NCBI GenBank assembly: GCA_003550325.1
Contig: QKWP01000235.1
Span: forward strand, 311,052-375,051
Direction: 5' to 3'
DNA from: Gigaspora rosea
Lineage: Eukaryota; Glomeromycota; Glomeromycetes; Diversisporales; Gigasporaceae
DNA length: 64,000 bases
Every line of letters begins with the position of its first letter. Within the stretch, counting starts at the first letter, position 1. Position numbers and translations under genes: made by a program. A model generated the notes under the pieces. It was given only the letters and a program-made list of their open reading frames with translations. It was not told the DNA's origin and ran no database searches. Below, piece by piece: positions 11,574-22,312 of the stretch.

Positions 11574-12363
11574 ATCTTTATTTTAAACCTAATATTTTAA
11601 TAATTAATATATTTTTTTATTAATAATTATTAGTCAGTTAGTATAAACTTTATTATATTTTAATAATTTTATTTAATTACTAATTAATATATTTAAATTT
11701 TTGCTAATAATTATTAGAATGTTAGTATAAACTTTATTAAAAATAACTAAATTTTAAATAACCAACTTTTTATATTTACTTATATATTTTTATTAGTCCG
11801 TAAGTATAAATGTTATTATATTTATTTTTATTTTTAAATTTAATATTTTAATAATAAATATATTGTTTAATTAATAATTATTAGTCAGTTAGTATAAACT
11901 TTATTATATTTATATTTATTTTTAAATCTAATATTTTAATAATAAATATATTGTTTTATTAAGAATTGAAAGAGAGTTAGTATAAACTTTATTATATTTT
12001 AATAACTTATTTTGATAATTAAATGCTTATAACTCATTTTTATTTAATTATTAAACAATATATTTAAATTTTGCTAATAATTATAGACGGTTAGTATAAA
12101 CTTTATAAAGTTATATTTTAATATTTAATATTTAATAACTAACTTTTTATAATAAATATATAGTATGTAAGTATAAATTTTATTATATTTATCTTTATTT
12201 TTAAATTTAATATTTTAATAACAAATATATTGTTTTATTAAGACTTAGAGAGTTAGTATAAACTTTATTATATTTTAATAACTTATTTTGATAATTAAAT
12301 GCTTATAACTCATTTTTATTTAATTACTAAACAATATATTTAAATTTTGCTAATAATTATAGA

Positions 12364-12529
12364 NNNNNNNNNNNNNNNNNNNNNNNNNNNNNNNNNNNNN
12401 NNNNNNNNNNNNNNNNNNNNNNNNNNNNNNNNNNNNNNNNNNNNNNNNNNNNNNNNNNNNNNNNNNNNNNNNNNNNNNNNNNNNNNNNNNNNNNNNNNNN
12501 NNNNNNNNNNNNNNNNNNNNNNNNNNNNN
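12364..12529. other. Assembly gap (166 N)
   Basis: The N run falls at an array junction (the sequence stops just after TTATAG) and on its far side the sequence is a Sel1-repeat pseudogene. The array's real 3' end is therefore unknown. Confidence 0.95.
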
Positions 12530-13025
12530 TCACTCAAATGCTTCTTTGTGCATATGCCATTATCATAACAGGTTACGACATTAAATTGTCCATTTGAATC
12601 ACCACCTTCAACCGATTACAAATACCATACAAATTCCTTTTTTTCATCCTTCTCTGTGCCTATGCCATTTCAGAAACAAATTCCAACGTTAACTTGTCCA
12701 TTCGAATTGACTCAAATGCCTTTTTTTCATCTTTGTCTGTAACTATGCCATTTCGTAGTAAATTCCAACATAAATTGTCTATTCGAATTGGCACTTTCAG
12801 CATATTTCAAATACCACTCAAGTGATTTCTGTAGCAAATTCCAACGTTAGATTGTCCGTTCGAATTGCCACTTTCAGCAGATTTCAAATACCACTCTAAT
12901 GCCTTTTTTTCATCCTTTTCTGTACCTATACCATTTTCATAGCTGAGTCCAATAGCGTATTGTGCATCAAAATTATCATTTTCAGCATATTTCAGAAAAA
13001 ATTTTAATCTATGGTTTTCATCCAT
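12530..13025 (-). pseudogene. Sel1-like repeat protein, broken
   Basis: On the minus strand an ATG at 13025 opens a 72-codon frame with one and a half Sel1-like repeats. The repeat signature is AQYAIGLSYENGIGTEKDE followed by KKALEWYLKSAESG. Sel1 repeats are paired alpha-helices that act as protein-interaction scaffolds in ERAD and signalling proteins. The second repeat is cut after CYRN by a deletion that shifts the frame, and the frame stops. Further decayed repeat pieces (GQVNVGICF, NGIGTEKDEKK, GGDSNGQFNV) continue in other frames down to the gap at 12529. At least two frame changes and several stops make this a pseudogene. No promoter or second exon was identified, and the missing end lies in the gap. 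Confidence 0.75.
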
Positions 13026-16000
13026 GATAACTTTTGAATTAAAGATATGCTAGATTATAAACTTTTTACATATCTTACAATAACGATAAAGTAAAAAAAT
13101 TTATATAACATTTAACTATGTCTTACAGGCATAAAGTAGTATGAAAATACAAATTGGGACTTGATCATTGAGTTCTTCGAGATAATCTATTGAAAAATAA
13201 TAAATTACCTAGATAACTTATTTATACACTTAAGCACCCTTCGAGAACACATCATTTTACTAATTGAAAAAACGACAATAAAAGTATCTTCAGCTTTAAC
13301 ACATAATAAAGTTTGCTGTACGAAATAATTTCGAACTGGCAGACTTTGAAAGGCAAATGCATTACTTTTATTACAATTATACTCGTGGAGGCATTGTCTG
13401 ATTGACCGATCTAAATCTTTTGGTTTAATTTAAAAGCGCTTAACCAGCATGATTCTTTAGAAGGTTACAACATTTCATTGTTTTATTTATGTTTTAGGCG
13501 AGAAGACAAAAAGTCTATAGTTATGTTTTTTATAAATTAATTAACCAACTAGGTGAAAAAAAAAACCATCTTAATATGAGGGTAGACCTAGATTAACAGT
13601 TTAAAAATATATATATATATATTTATTATATTAATAAAATTCATCGATACATTTATCATGCAATAATAATGTAGAAAGTAACTTATAATGTATGTTATCG
13701 AACTAGCGAAATCATTCAGACTTTGGAAAATCGAACACTAATTTACATAAATCTAACATAATTACAAATTGTCTGTGCATACTGCACGTTGTAAGTTGAA
13801 GGAGAATAAAGATACAGACAGTAATTAGATTACAACAATAAATAATATAATGAGTCATCATTAGCGATGGGAATTTCTACTGAATTTCTAGTTATTAATT
13901 GTGAATTTTTAACGATTAAAAATTAATAATTAAAAATTAAAATCTAATTAATAATTTAACAATACTGGTAATTTCTAAGCAATTAACAAATAATTATCCA
14001 ATATGCATAGAACATCTTTGTAGAAAATGATTCATTCGATCGTTTATAAACTTTGTCGCTGATGTATTTCTACAGGAACTATATCAGTTAATTTTTTATT
14101 GCTACAAAATCATTTTTACATTAGAGTACATAAAAAACAATGAAAAATATGATTAATCGCCGCTAATTACATCATTCTATCGATATTTTCTATGCTTTTG
14201 GATAATTTAATTGTTATTATAATTGTTAGAAATTATTTATTATCTGTTATTAATATAACAATTCCCTATTAACAATTAAAAATTAGAAATTCACGTCAAA
14301 TTAAAATTAGATTGCAGAGTTAAGATTAGTATTATATATATTACTGTATTAACATTTTTTTATAATATACATTGGATGAATATTTTTTTTTTTTTGATGC
14401 GATACATTAAAAAAAAGATTTTATAAAATTAATATGGGTGGTAAATATTCTATTTTATTACAGTATTTTATCATGAGAAAGTGGTCAATCTGAATGTAAT
14501 ATATTAAATAAGTCTAGGAATTAGCTTGATGGTGTTAGTAAATGTAGTCATATTTATTATTATCATAATAAATATACATCAGATATACATCAGATATATA
14601 TGTATATATGAATTTAATAATTATTTCTCTGGATATGGTTTAAGGATATTGGCATGTATGTCATACAGTATAAATAAAATAATTTTTCCATATTCTGCTA
14701 CGTATAGTTTGTTTTTTTTTTGACATACGCAATAAATACATATTGCGAAGCAAAAGTGTAAATGCGTATAGAAGCTTCGCATGTTACATCTTTACATCCG
14801 ATGTAACACTTTCTCCTGTATTTTGTGTCGCATAAAATTGTCTGTCTAACTTTCAAAGTGCGATATAATTTATTTTCTCATATCTGATATGTAGTCGTCG
14901 CGCAATTGCTGATCTTGATTGCTGAATAAGATCTCGATTCTAAAGATTTGATTTCTATTTCTGTATTATTTAATTTTTGATCCACTAAATGTTGATTTCC
15001 CAAATTTTCATTTACTGTTTGATTAACAGTTTTTTTGGTATTTGGTTTTCTTGGGTTTTTGTCTCCAAAATTGTTTTATAATCGCCGTGTTTCTTGGTAT
15101 AAATAATGAACTATTTAAATATATGAATTAATTGTATTTATATTTCCTGAATTACGCTATATTAATTTTCTAAATAATTCGTCGAGACACGTGATGTTAC
15201 GCTGGATCACTACGATCACGTGTGAAATTAAAAAAATCATGTCACGTTACGACATTAAGTCAGAAATTTAACAATCATATGAATATTCGAAAATGTCGCA
15301 ATAGTCACAAATTTCATTACCTGTTAAAGATTTCAGATAATAATAGGAATGCATAATGATCAACATTTGAAACTGTCCTTTACTTTAAATGACAAGTTAC
15401 AATGAAATCATATTAAAATAGGATTTTTTTAAAAAAATCTGCACAACAGATAGGAATCACATTTCATGTTACACACGAAACGTGATCGTAATGGTAATTC
15501 CAATAATCATGCAATTTGATTTTTATTTAATTTGATTTGCTGTAGTATCGTCATCTCAAAATGTTTAATGCCCAAAATTTCTGGCGCAATAAGAGTTTTG
15601 GTTTAATAGTTTTCGTGTTAGTAATGTTAGAGCTATGGTCTAGTCTGAAACTATTTCTAAGTCAATCGGATACATTTTAATCCGTGTTAAAAAATTATTT
15701 TCGAAATGAACCTACCGGTAATTGTTAGAACTAATTTTTATAAATTTTCGAAAAATATAAATGAATTATAACTTAATAGGCACTGAGCATGATTCAATAT
15801 GACTATGTTTAGAGTACTTTGCATCATCTTTCATCAACAAAGAACAAGACTGAGGGCATGCACTTATGTACTTTTTAAAAAATTAGAATTCTGTACTATA
15901 CTTTTAACAATTACATTATTTTTTAGCATCAATGCTGAAATCTCAACATAATGTATATGATTTAAAAAGCATTCCACCACTCAAGAATACAAACGCACAT

Positions 16001-16618
16001 GTGGCAGTATACAATTATTGAAGGTATGCATGTAACGATAAGTAGTAATTAAGAAACGTGGGATCAAAAATTTCACTGTTACAATATTCTATAATAGTAT
16101 AAAAATGAAGGGTTTTTCGCAAGTAATATCATAAATGCATTAACTATAAAATTTCATTCAAAAAATAATAATAATGAAATAAATAATTTTAATCACTTTG
16201 TAAAAATAATTTGGCTTTGGAAGCAATTTAAATGCTACAGCTATATTCAAATTATAACTTCAACTTTATATTAGAAACCCATAATAAATTCTAATTTAAT
16301 TGTAATTTTCATCGAAAAACAGTTTTAATTCTTATTACAGTAATATCATCTCCATATGGCCTTGCATTATAATTAAAATTCTATTAAATTTATTAAATTT
16401 AAGATATGAAAATAAAAAAACTGAGTAATAAAATAAATTACTGTACCTAATATAATACTGTATTATTCTAATAATATTACTTAAATGTATGCATTAAAAA
16501 AAAAAGTAATTAGATTACACTGCATAGAGTTTCTGCTTGTTCCAGATTAATTACAGTCTTTATTATTTAATCACAAACTTAAAATTGGCTTAATTTTAAC
16601 TTGACTGAGAATTATATC
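13026..16618. other. Mostly non-coding stretch
   Basis: No intact gene is visible. Around 13865-14300 there are many short TTAATAATTAAAAATTA-like repeats in both orientations, probably a decayed foldback beginning near TAGCGATGGGAATTTC. The small open frame at 14878-15075 is listed separately. The remainder is AT-rich sequence in which I recognise nothing. Confidence 0.5.
14878..15075 (-). pseudogene. Unrecognised coding-like fragment, 65 codons
   Basis: Reading the minus strand, a stop-free frame runs from 15075 to a TGA at 14880. It has no ATG at the start. Its composition is hydrophilic, rich in Asn, Gln, Lys, Thr and Glu (for example VNQTVNENLGNQ and NNTEIEIKSLES), and it has less skewed base use than neighbouring DNA. 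It could be a surviving exon of a lost gene or a chance frame. No domain is recognised. Confidence 0.25.
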
Positions 16619-17702
16619 TAATGGTAAATTGCAGTAATGTTATTGCTATAATTAGTGCTTATGATACTTGCAATGAGAATACCATTTAGACTAACTGAGT
16701 TCAAATTCTCAGAATAAAAGTATACAGGACCTCCACTATCACCACTAGCAGAATACATACATATCTATGATAGTCAAATTGGTTAAAAGACCTTCTTTAT
16801 ACACATGTAACATGCGTAGTGAGACTAGACTTACATAAATGAACACCATAACTAGATACTTGTGTAGTATCATGTATGCGTAATTCTCTATATCGACTAG
16901 AATATAAATTCCTTATATCAGCTTTGGATCTTTATGTGAACCTCTAAACTCAATTAAACCGCAAAATCATAATTTTGTACACTATGGTAGACCATTTGTC
17001 CAATAAAATATGTTGTTGGTCTCGAACCTCACAGACAATGAAAAAATTTATTACTAGTATCCCTATCATAACAATGACCTGCGATCACAATGTAATTAAC
17101 ATTAGGATTATCTATAGAGTTAGCTAAAAAGCCTGTTGAGTACTTAGTGCGGCCTTCAAATTCATATAGACCTTCCTCACATAAAACTCTCATTCTAATT
17201 AAATCATGTTTCTGTCATTTCATAATGGGTGAGGCAGGGTTTGCATAAAATATAATCAGATTATATGGCTTGGTAGCATCTATAAATTCCTTCTTTCTGT
17301 TATTATTTTCACTTTGTATGTATATAACAACATTATTAAGTCTTATATCAATGTAAAAAAAAGCTCTATATGCATTTTTGGCTTTAACTAATTGTATTAC
17401 TTGTTCAAATACAAAGCTTTATTGATATTGAGAATTGCTTGCTAGTAGAAATGTTAATAATAAATTTTTATATGGACATATCTCAGTTAAGGATATAATA
17501 TGACCGATGCTGCTAAAATTTACTGTATTAATCATTAATTTGTTTGTTTTACAATTATCCAAGTTACTCCAAATTTTGAATCATCTAAAAATTTGAATAT
17601 GGTTCTATCCAAATCTTTCAGATTTTTTTCACGGGTTAAATACATGAGTAAATCGGTATCATTAACTCTCCATAGCCTTGCCAAAGCTTTATACTGAGCA
17701 TG
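16619..17702 (-). pseudogene. Trypsin-like (S1) serine protease, degraded
   Basis: The minus strand holds scattered pieces of a chymotrypsin-fold serine protease in the right order. They are a propeptide-like start (LARLWRVNDTDLLMYL..., then DDSKFGVTWI), the catalytic histidine motif AGHCYD (near 17080), an NYDFAV motif fitting the catalytic aspartate (near 16960), and GDSGGPVYF with the catalytic serine (near 16735). A TAG stop lies at 16619-16621. Many in-frame stops and at least two frame changes interrupt it. The signal peptide is missing and the 5' end is not traceable beyond 17702, where a foldback region begins. Length is close to the full mature domain, so a whole gene copy was once present. 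In life such proteases are secreted endopeptidases. This copy cannot be functional. Confidence 0.8.
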
Positions 17703-18206
17703 AACTATTGAATAAAATATAAAAGTAATAAAAATTTTATTAAATAGTAGATATTTTTTATAATTATGTTAACAAAGCAAATAAGTGCGATACTGGTAGT
17801 AAGGATAGGAATCATATAGCCATTAGTCGACTAATTGACTATTAGTTGACTAATTGACTAAATTGTTTTGTAGTTAGTTGACTGATTAGTTGATTATTCG
17901 ATTAGTCAATTAGTCGATTAGTCAATTAGTTAATTAGTTGATTAGTCAATTAGTTGATTAGTTGATTAGTCGATTAGTCGATTAGTCGACTAGTCAACTA
18001 GTTTGGTTAATAACTAATATATCAGCACACATGGGTTCACAAACTCATGTTTTATGTACAACTTACACATGCATATATATATATGCATATATATGTATGC
18101 ATATTCTATAATATATATTTTTATAAATCTGACTAAATCGACTAATTGATTAATCAACTAATTGACTAATCAATTAATTGATTAATCGACTAATCAATTA
18201 GACCCT

Positions 18207-18352
18207 GACATTTATTACCTAATATTTATTTACTATAGGGGCTTACCCCCATCCCCAGATAAGATCTATAAATAGAATTTTAGCCTATCAAATTTAACTA
18301 AGGTAAGATTTTTCTTGACCCCACCTCCTAAAATATTACATAATAAATGTCA
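18207..18352. mobile_element. MITE with TGACATTTATTA ends
   Basis: TGACATTTATTACCTAATATT at the left is inverted at the right (AATATTACATAATAAATGTCA). The core is GC-richer (GGGGCTTACCCCCATCCCC). It shares the ATTTATTANNTAAT end with the element at 27030-27203, so both belong to one family. Confidence 0.65.
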
Positions 18353-18397
18353 GTGCCCTTAGTTGACTAATTGACTAATCGACTAATTGATTAGTTG

Positions 18398-18725
18398 ATA
18401 ATTACCAATTCAGATAAGATCAGCACTATAGCTATATTATTACCATATTTGGAATTAGGGATAAACAAATATATAAACAATATATTAGTAAATCGGTTTT
18501 AGGCCTAATAAAAAGTTTTTTGTACTAAGTAAATATTTATTTTTTGATATAAGTAAAGTTGTAGAGCAGGTTCTTGTGCATCTACTAGTAAAATTTTATT
18601 AAAATCTAAAAATTTTATATATACAGGCCTAGGATCCAGATTTTGTACTACCTTGTTTATATATTTGTTTTGCCCCAATTATAAATATAGAAATATTGCT
18701 AATCTTATCTGAATTGGCAATTAAT
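18398..18725. mobile_element. Foldback element with CCAATTCAGATAAGAT ends
   Basis: The left end ATTACCAATTCAGATAAGAT is inverted at 18700-18725 (ATCTTATCTGAATTGGCAAT). Inner arms around AGGCCTA.. and TTTGTTT also pair. The left end is exactly where the duplicated contig restarts at 22313. Confidence 0.65.
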
Positions 18726-19195
18726 CAATTAGTCGATTAGTTGCTTAGTTGGTTAGTCAATTAGTTGATTAGTTAATTAGTCAATTAATCAATTAGTTGA
18801 TTTTTAGATAGTTGATGGCTAATAGTTTTAGTTGACTGACTAAATAACTAAAAATTTTGGACCAATTCCTATTCTTAACTAATAGTGCTTGTATTTAAAT
18901 AAGTGTCACCAAATGATAACAAAATTAATTTTACTTTTTTGAAAGTTCATCTTTCTGAAATGCTATTTTTCTGACTTCATAACTTCAATGTCCCTTTCCT
19001 GACAAGGCCATTTCTAGTTTTGTTCATTTAACTGACAACTTAGTTCATCAACAGTTTATTTTATCTATAGTTATTTTACTGAAGCTAAGTATATTTTCAA
19101 GTTCTTGTATATAGTTTCTCCTTGTGGTGATCCTAATTCCACTTTATTTATATTACTCTTCTTCTTTTATCCTAGGGTGCAAGATTAACGGGATC

Positions 19196-21135
19196 AACAG
19201 GACCCCAGACATCTCTCATATAGGTCATAACTGGATTTTGGCCAATTTTGACCTAATTTGCTAAAAATGACAAAATCTATTTATTTAAATGACTTTTGAT
19301 CCAGTAATCAGAATTGAATGAACTTTTTTTTGTTAGATGCGCCTTACTGAGAGCTTCATTTTAAAAAAATGTTCATTCAAATTGGACCACTGGGTGCCAA
19401 GATAATTGCCAAAACTGATTTTTTGCTTTTTAAATTTCGAGGGTTTTTACTGAAATGCGTAACGTATGTCCTCTGTACTACATGTCCGGGGTCCTGGATC
19501 AACTACAACCATCACTGTGGTTAATGTTCAGAAGACCAATATTGGATTGATATAGGTAATTAATCAAGCAATAGAAGTAATGGATTGTTTGATAAATCAG
19601 ATAATAGAAAGAGATTAATCAACTCATGCTTATATAAAAGGTGATTAATTCAATCTGCCTTTCTCTAACTAGGTTATAAACTAAACTATATTCAAAATGT
19701 GGATTACTAAGTAACTTAACACTATGACTTTAACAAGAATTACAAATGTTTTACAGAACAAAAGTAAGTGCAATAAGTGATTTTTATTATAACAATGGGT
19801 TTAATAACAAGAAAAAACTTTTTAATACTTCTACTTTTATTTCAAAGGTTAGAACCAAAAATTGAACTCTTCTTAATTTACTCTTTATTAAGACGAAAAA
19901 GGGTTTTATATACTATTTTTCTTTTAATAAATATATTGATTTTAAACTAACTATACTATCTCTATTAAATTTGTTTCTATCATATAATTCTCTTACTATA
20001 ATCTCATTTCCTTGGGGTAGAAGGCAGAGGTGGCTTCTTTAAGCCTTGAGGCATAAGTGTCGTTAAAAGTATCTTTGCCTTGGTATTATAATTTATCTTT
20101 AATTCATTGAGTGCCAATCTGTAATTTTAGCAAAACTAAAGCTAGGCTAAGTATATAGTTTACAAAAAGGGATATAAACAAATATTGATTGCTAAATGCC
20201 AAAGAAATAAACTAGTTTTATCTATACAGGCAAAACTATCATGTGGAGAATCTATAGTTTACAAAAGAGGAAATAAACAAACATAAACAATAAAATTCCA
20301 AGGGCATAAACTGGATTGTAGCACTGATATATGCAATTACTATGTGCTCATACAGAATTTATTGGGGCTATATTAATTTTTGTAACCATGGTATAATTTT
20401 AGAAAAAATTATATGATTGTATAATATAACTAGTAGAAAAATTTTCTAGATAAACAAATAATTAAAAAAAAACTTGGGTGTAGCCTGTCACAATAGGCCT
20501 ATTTTTCTAAGTTCTACCTTAATCTAGAGCTCTGTTTTCAATGCCCATGCCTGGCCTATTAGACTATAAGTGCTCTTTGAACTACTATGGGCCTTAAATA
20601 TTATTGCTCAAAAATATAACTATTAAATTTTTATATAATTTAGTAGTTTATTCAATATTTTATAATATATATTTCTTATAAATGATTTTATTGCAAAAGT
20701 CTTTAGATTTTACTAGTTTATATAATTAGTGCAATCAAAATATTTGATAGTATTTTCAAACTTCTACAACATTCAAATTTCTAACTGATATCTATTATTA
20801 CATATAAATTATGAATTATATAAATTTTAGAAACCAATTATAATTCAAAAAGAAACTAAACATTTAGTACAGAGGTCATACATTATACATTTTAGAAAAT
20901 TTGAAAAGTAAAATAATAGTTTATAGCAATTATTTTGGCATCTATTGGAAATAAACTTTTTTTTTAAAATGAAGCTCTCAGTAAGGTGCATCTAACAAAA
21001 AAAGTTTATTCAATGCTGATCACTGGATCAGAAGTAATTTAAGTAAATATAGTATTATCATTTTTAGCAAATTAGATCAAATTGGTCAGAATTCAGTTAT
21101 GAACTATATGAGAAATATCCAGGGTCCTATTTAAA
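19196..21135. mobile_element. Long foldback element, about 1.9 kb
   Basis: The left arm (about 19196-19380: CAGGACCCCAGACATCTCTC, then GATCCAGTAATCAGAATTGA) is repeated in inverted orientation at about 20950-21130. Arms are near 190 bp and roughly 80% alike. The interior has no coding frame. A lone copy of one arm lies at 33955-34060, so the family is dispersed. The same element appears again in the duplicated block at 23111-25050. Confidence 0.7.
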
Positions 21136-21181
21136 ATTACATATGTAAGCTAAGCAATATTAAGCATTATCCATCATCTTA

Positions 21182-21235
21182 CTATGATCAGATTGCCAAA
21201 TAACTTTGGTTATTTGGCAATCTGGTCATCATAGG
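21182..21235. repeat. Near-perfect 50-bp hairpin
   Basis: CTATGATCAGATTGCCAAAT pairs with ATTTGGCAATCTGGTCATCATAG read from the other side, across a loop containing AACTTTGGTT. The inner 13 bases (CAGATTGCCAAAT) pair perfectly, as does the inner AACC-type stem. Present again at 25097-25150. Confidence 0.7.
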
Positions 21236-22311
21236 CTGCTGGATAACACTGTTATTGAATGCCAAGCACCAATAACTTGTTTATCTGGCAATAAAATTTA
21301 GTGTTCCATTTCTGAGCCCCTTTGGGGCCCAGAAGCTGTCACATTAAATTTTACAGCCAGATAATGAAGTTATTTTACAAATAACTCCTGTTATTGAATA
21401 CTTTACATCCAATAACTACATATTATGCATTATAATTAATTAAATTAAAATATTAAAAACCTTTTAGATCTAGTAATATGCAAACAAAAAGATAAAATAC
21501 TAATTTTTTTAAAATTTTAGCTTTATTCAAAAAAAAACTTGTTTGGAATTTTTATAAATCAAAAAAAAAATTTACTTATAATTTCATAAAAATCAAAAAA
21601 AAATTTTTTAAAAAAAGTGCATTAGTTCATAGTAGCTCATGATTGACCAATAAAAATTGATTATATAAATTATATGCTCAGGAGCACATAATTCAGTAAT
21701 TAATTTTATTGATCAATTATTTTTCTAATAAAAATAAAAGCCGAGTTCAAAATAATATAGTAATTCTAATAACACAATTTTAATTATTATATCAAATCAA
21801 TATATCATAAGAAAAAACTATATATAAAAACTAATATTGTAACAAATATAAAAACTATAAAAAAATAATATTACGATAAACAACTATGTATAATATATAT
21901 ATATATATAAAAACTATATTGCAACAATTTCAAAAAAATAATGATATTAAGTTTTTGAAAATGTATCAGCTAATCCAAGATTATTATATTCAAAATTTAA
22001 AATCTTTATAAATATTGGTACCAAATAATAAAGCCTATGATCACTAACAAAATTGGAATGACAAATAATTTTCACAAACTACATACCAAATAACCAAAGC
22101 TTAAAAACTCTATACACCAGAAAAACAGCATAAACAATAAAAGCCCAGATCTCCATATTGAAATAATAAATGCCAAAAACTATAGCACCAAATATGAAAG
22201 CCCAAAATCTTCAAACTTCTTAAATAACAATACTGAATAACAAATATCTAATTTTTATCAGTTTTTTAGTAAAGCAAATCTATAAAAAAAAGTATTAATT
22301 AAAGAAAAAAA

Positions 22312-22312
22312 N
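22312..22312. other. Single-N contig join
   Basis: The repeated 3.8-kb block restarts at the base after this N. Together with 9150 it shows that single N characters in this window mark unresolved contig overlaps. Confidence 0.8.

Larger units (their letters stand above)
3137..12363 (+). repeat. 9-kb array of intron-like units separated by 3-nt variable triplets
   Basis: The array is about 10% GC and is built from units of roughly 85-95 bp. Each unit starts GTTAGTATAAAC or GTAAGTATAAA and ends TTAATAATTATTAG or ATATTTATTAG. The two types alternate, giving a dimer of about 175 bp. Between the AG of one unit and the GT of the next there are always exactly three bases, and these vary: TTT 3203, AAT 3282, ACC 3372, TAT 3491, TAT 3578, AAG 3667, GCG 3755, AAT 3840, ACG 3953, GGT 4725, TCG 4804, CAA 4899, and so on to AGA 12249. 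I count about 55 non-redundant junctions. Units contain branch-point-like TACTAAT or TTAAC about 35-40 nt before the AG. Unit length and splice-like ends match the real introns of the GTPase genes in this window. The array could be a satellite, an intron-derived repeat, or a gene made of single-codon exons. It runs into the gap at 12364. Confidence 0.85.
17790..18888. repeat. 1.1-kb foldback of TTAGTCGA/TCGACTAA-type short repeats
   Basis: The outer ends GGTAGTAAGGATAGGAAT (left) and ATTCCTATTCTTAACT (right) are inverted. Between them lie dozens of 8-12-bp words such as GATTAGTCAATTA and TCAATTAGTTGA, which are self-complementary and present on both strands. Two smaller foldbacks are nested inside (18207-18352 and 18398-18725). 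The arms look like an expanded short palindrome inside an old MITE. Confidence 0.7.
18398..22199 (+). repeat. First copy of a 3.80-kb direct duplication
   Basis: The block recurs at 22313-26114 with an offset of 3915 and no difference that I could find by eye. The second copy starts on the first base after a lone N at 22312. The 112 bases between (22200-22311) are a divergent tail. This looks like overlapping contigs joined end to end, not a biological duplication. Confidence 0.9.

Noticed and set aside
3137-12363. Array as a tandemly inserted transposon with 3-bp target duplications
   Set aside because: Adjacent insertions would share the same triplet on both sides and have inverted ends. 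Here triplets differ from junction to junction and unit ends are not inverted. Kept only as a minor alternative.
13860-14300. hAT-type element starting TAGCGATGGGAATTTC
   Set aside because: No inverted right end and no 8-bp duplication could be found.
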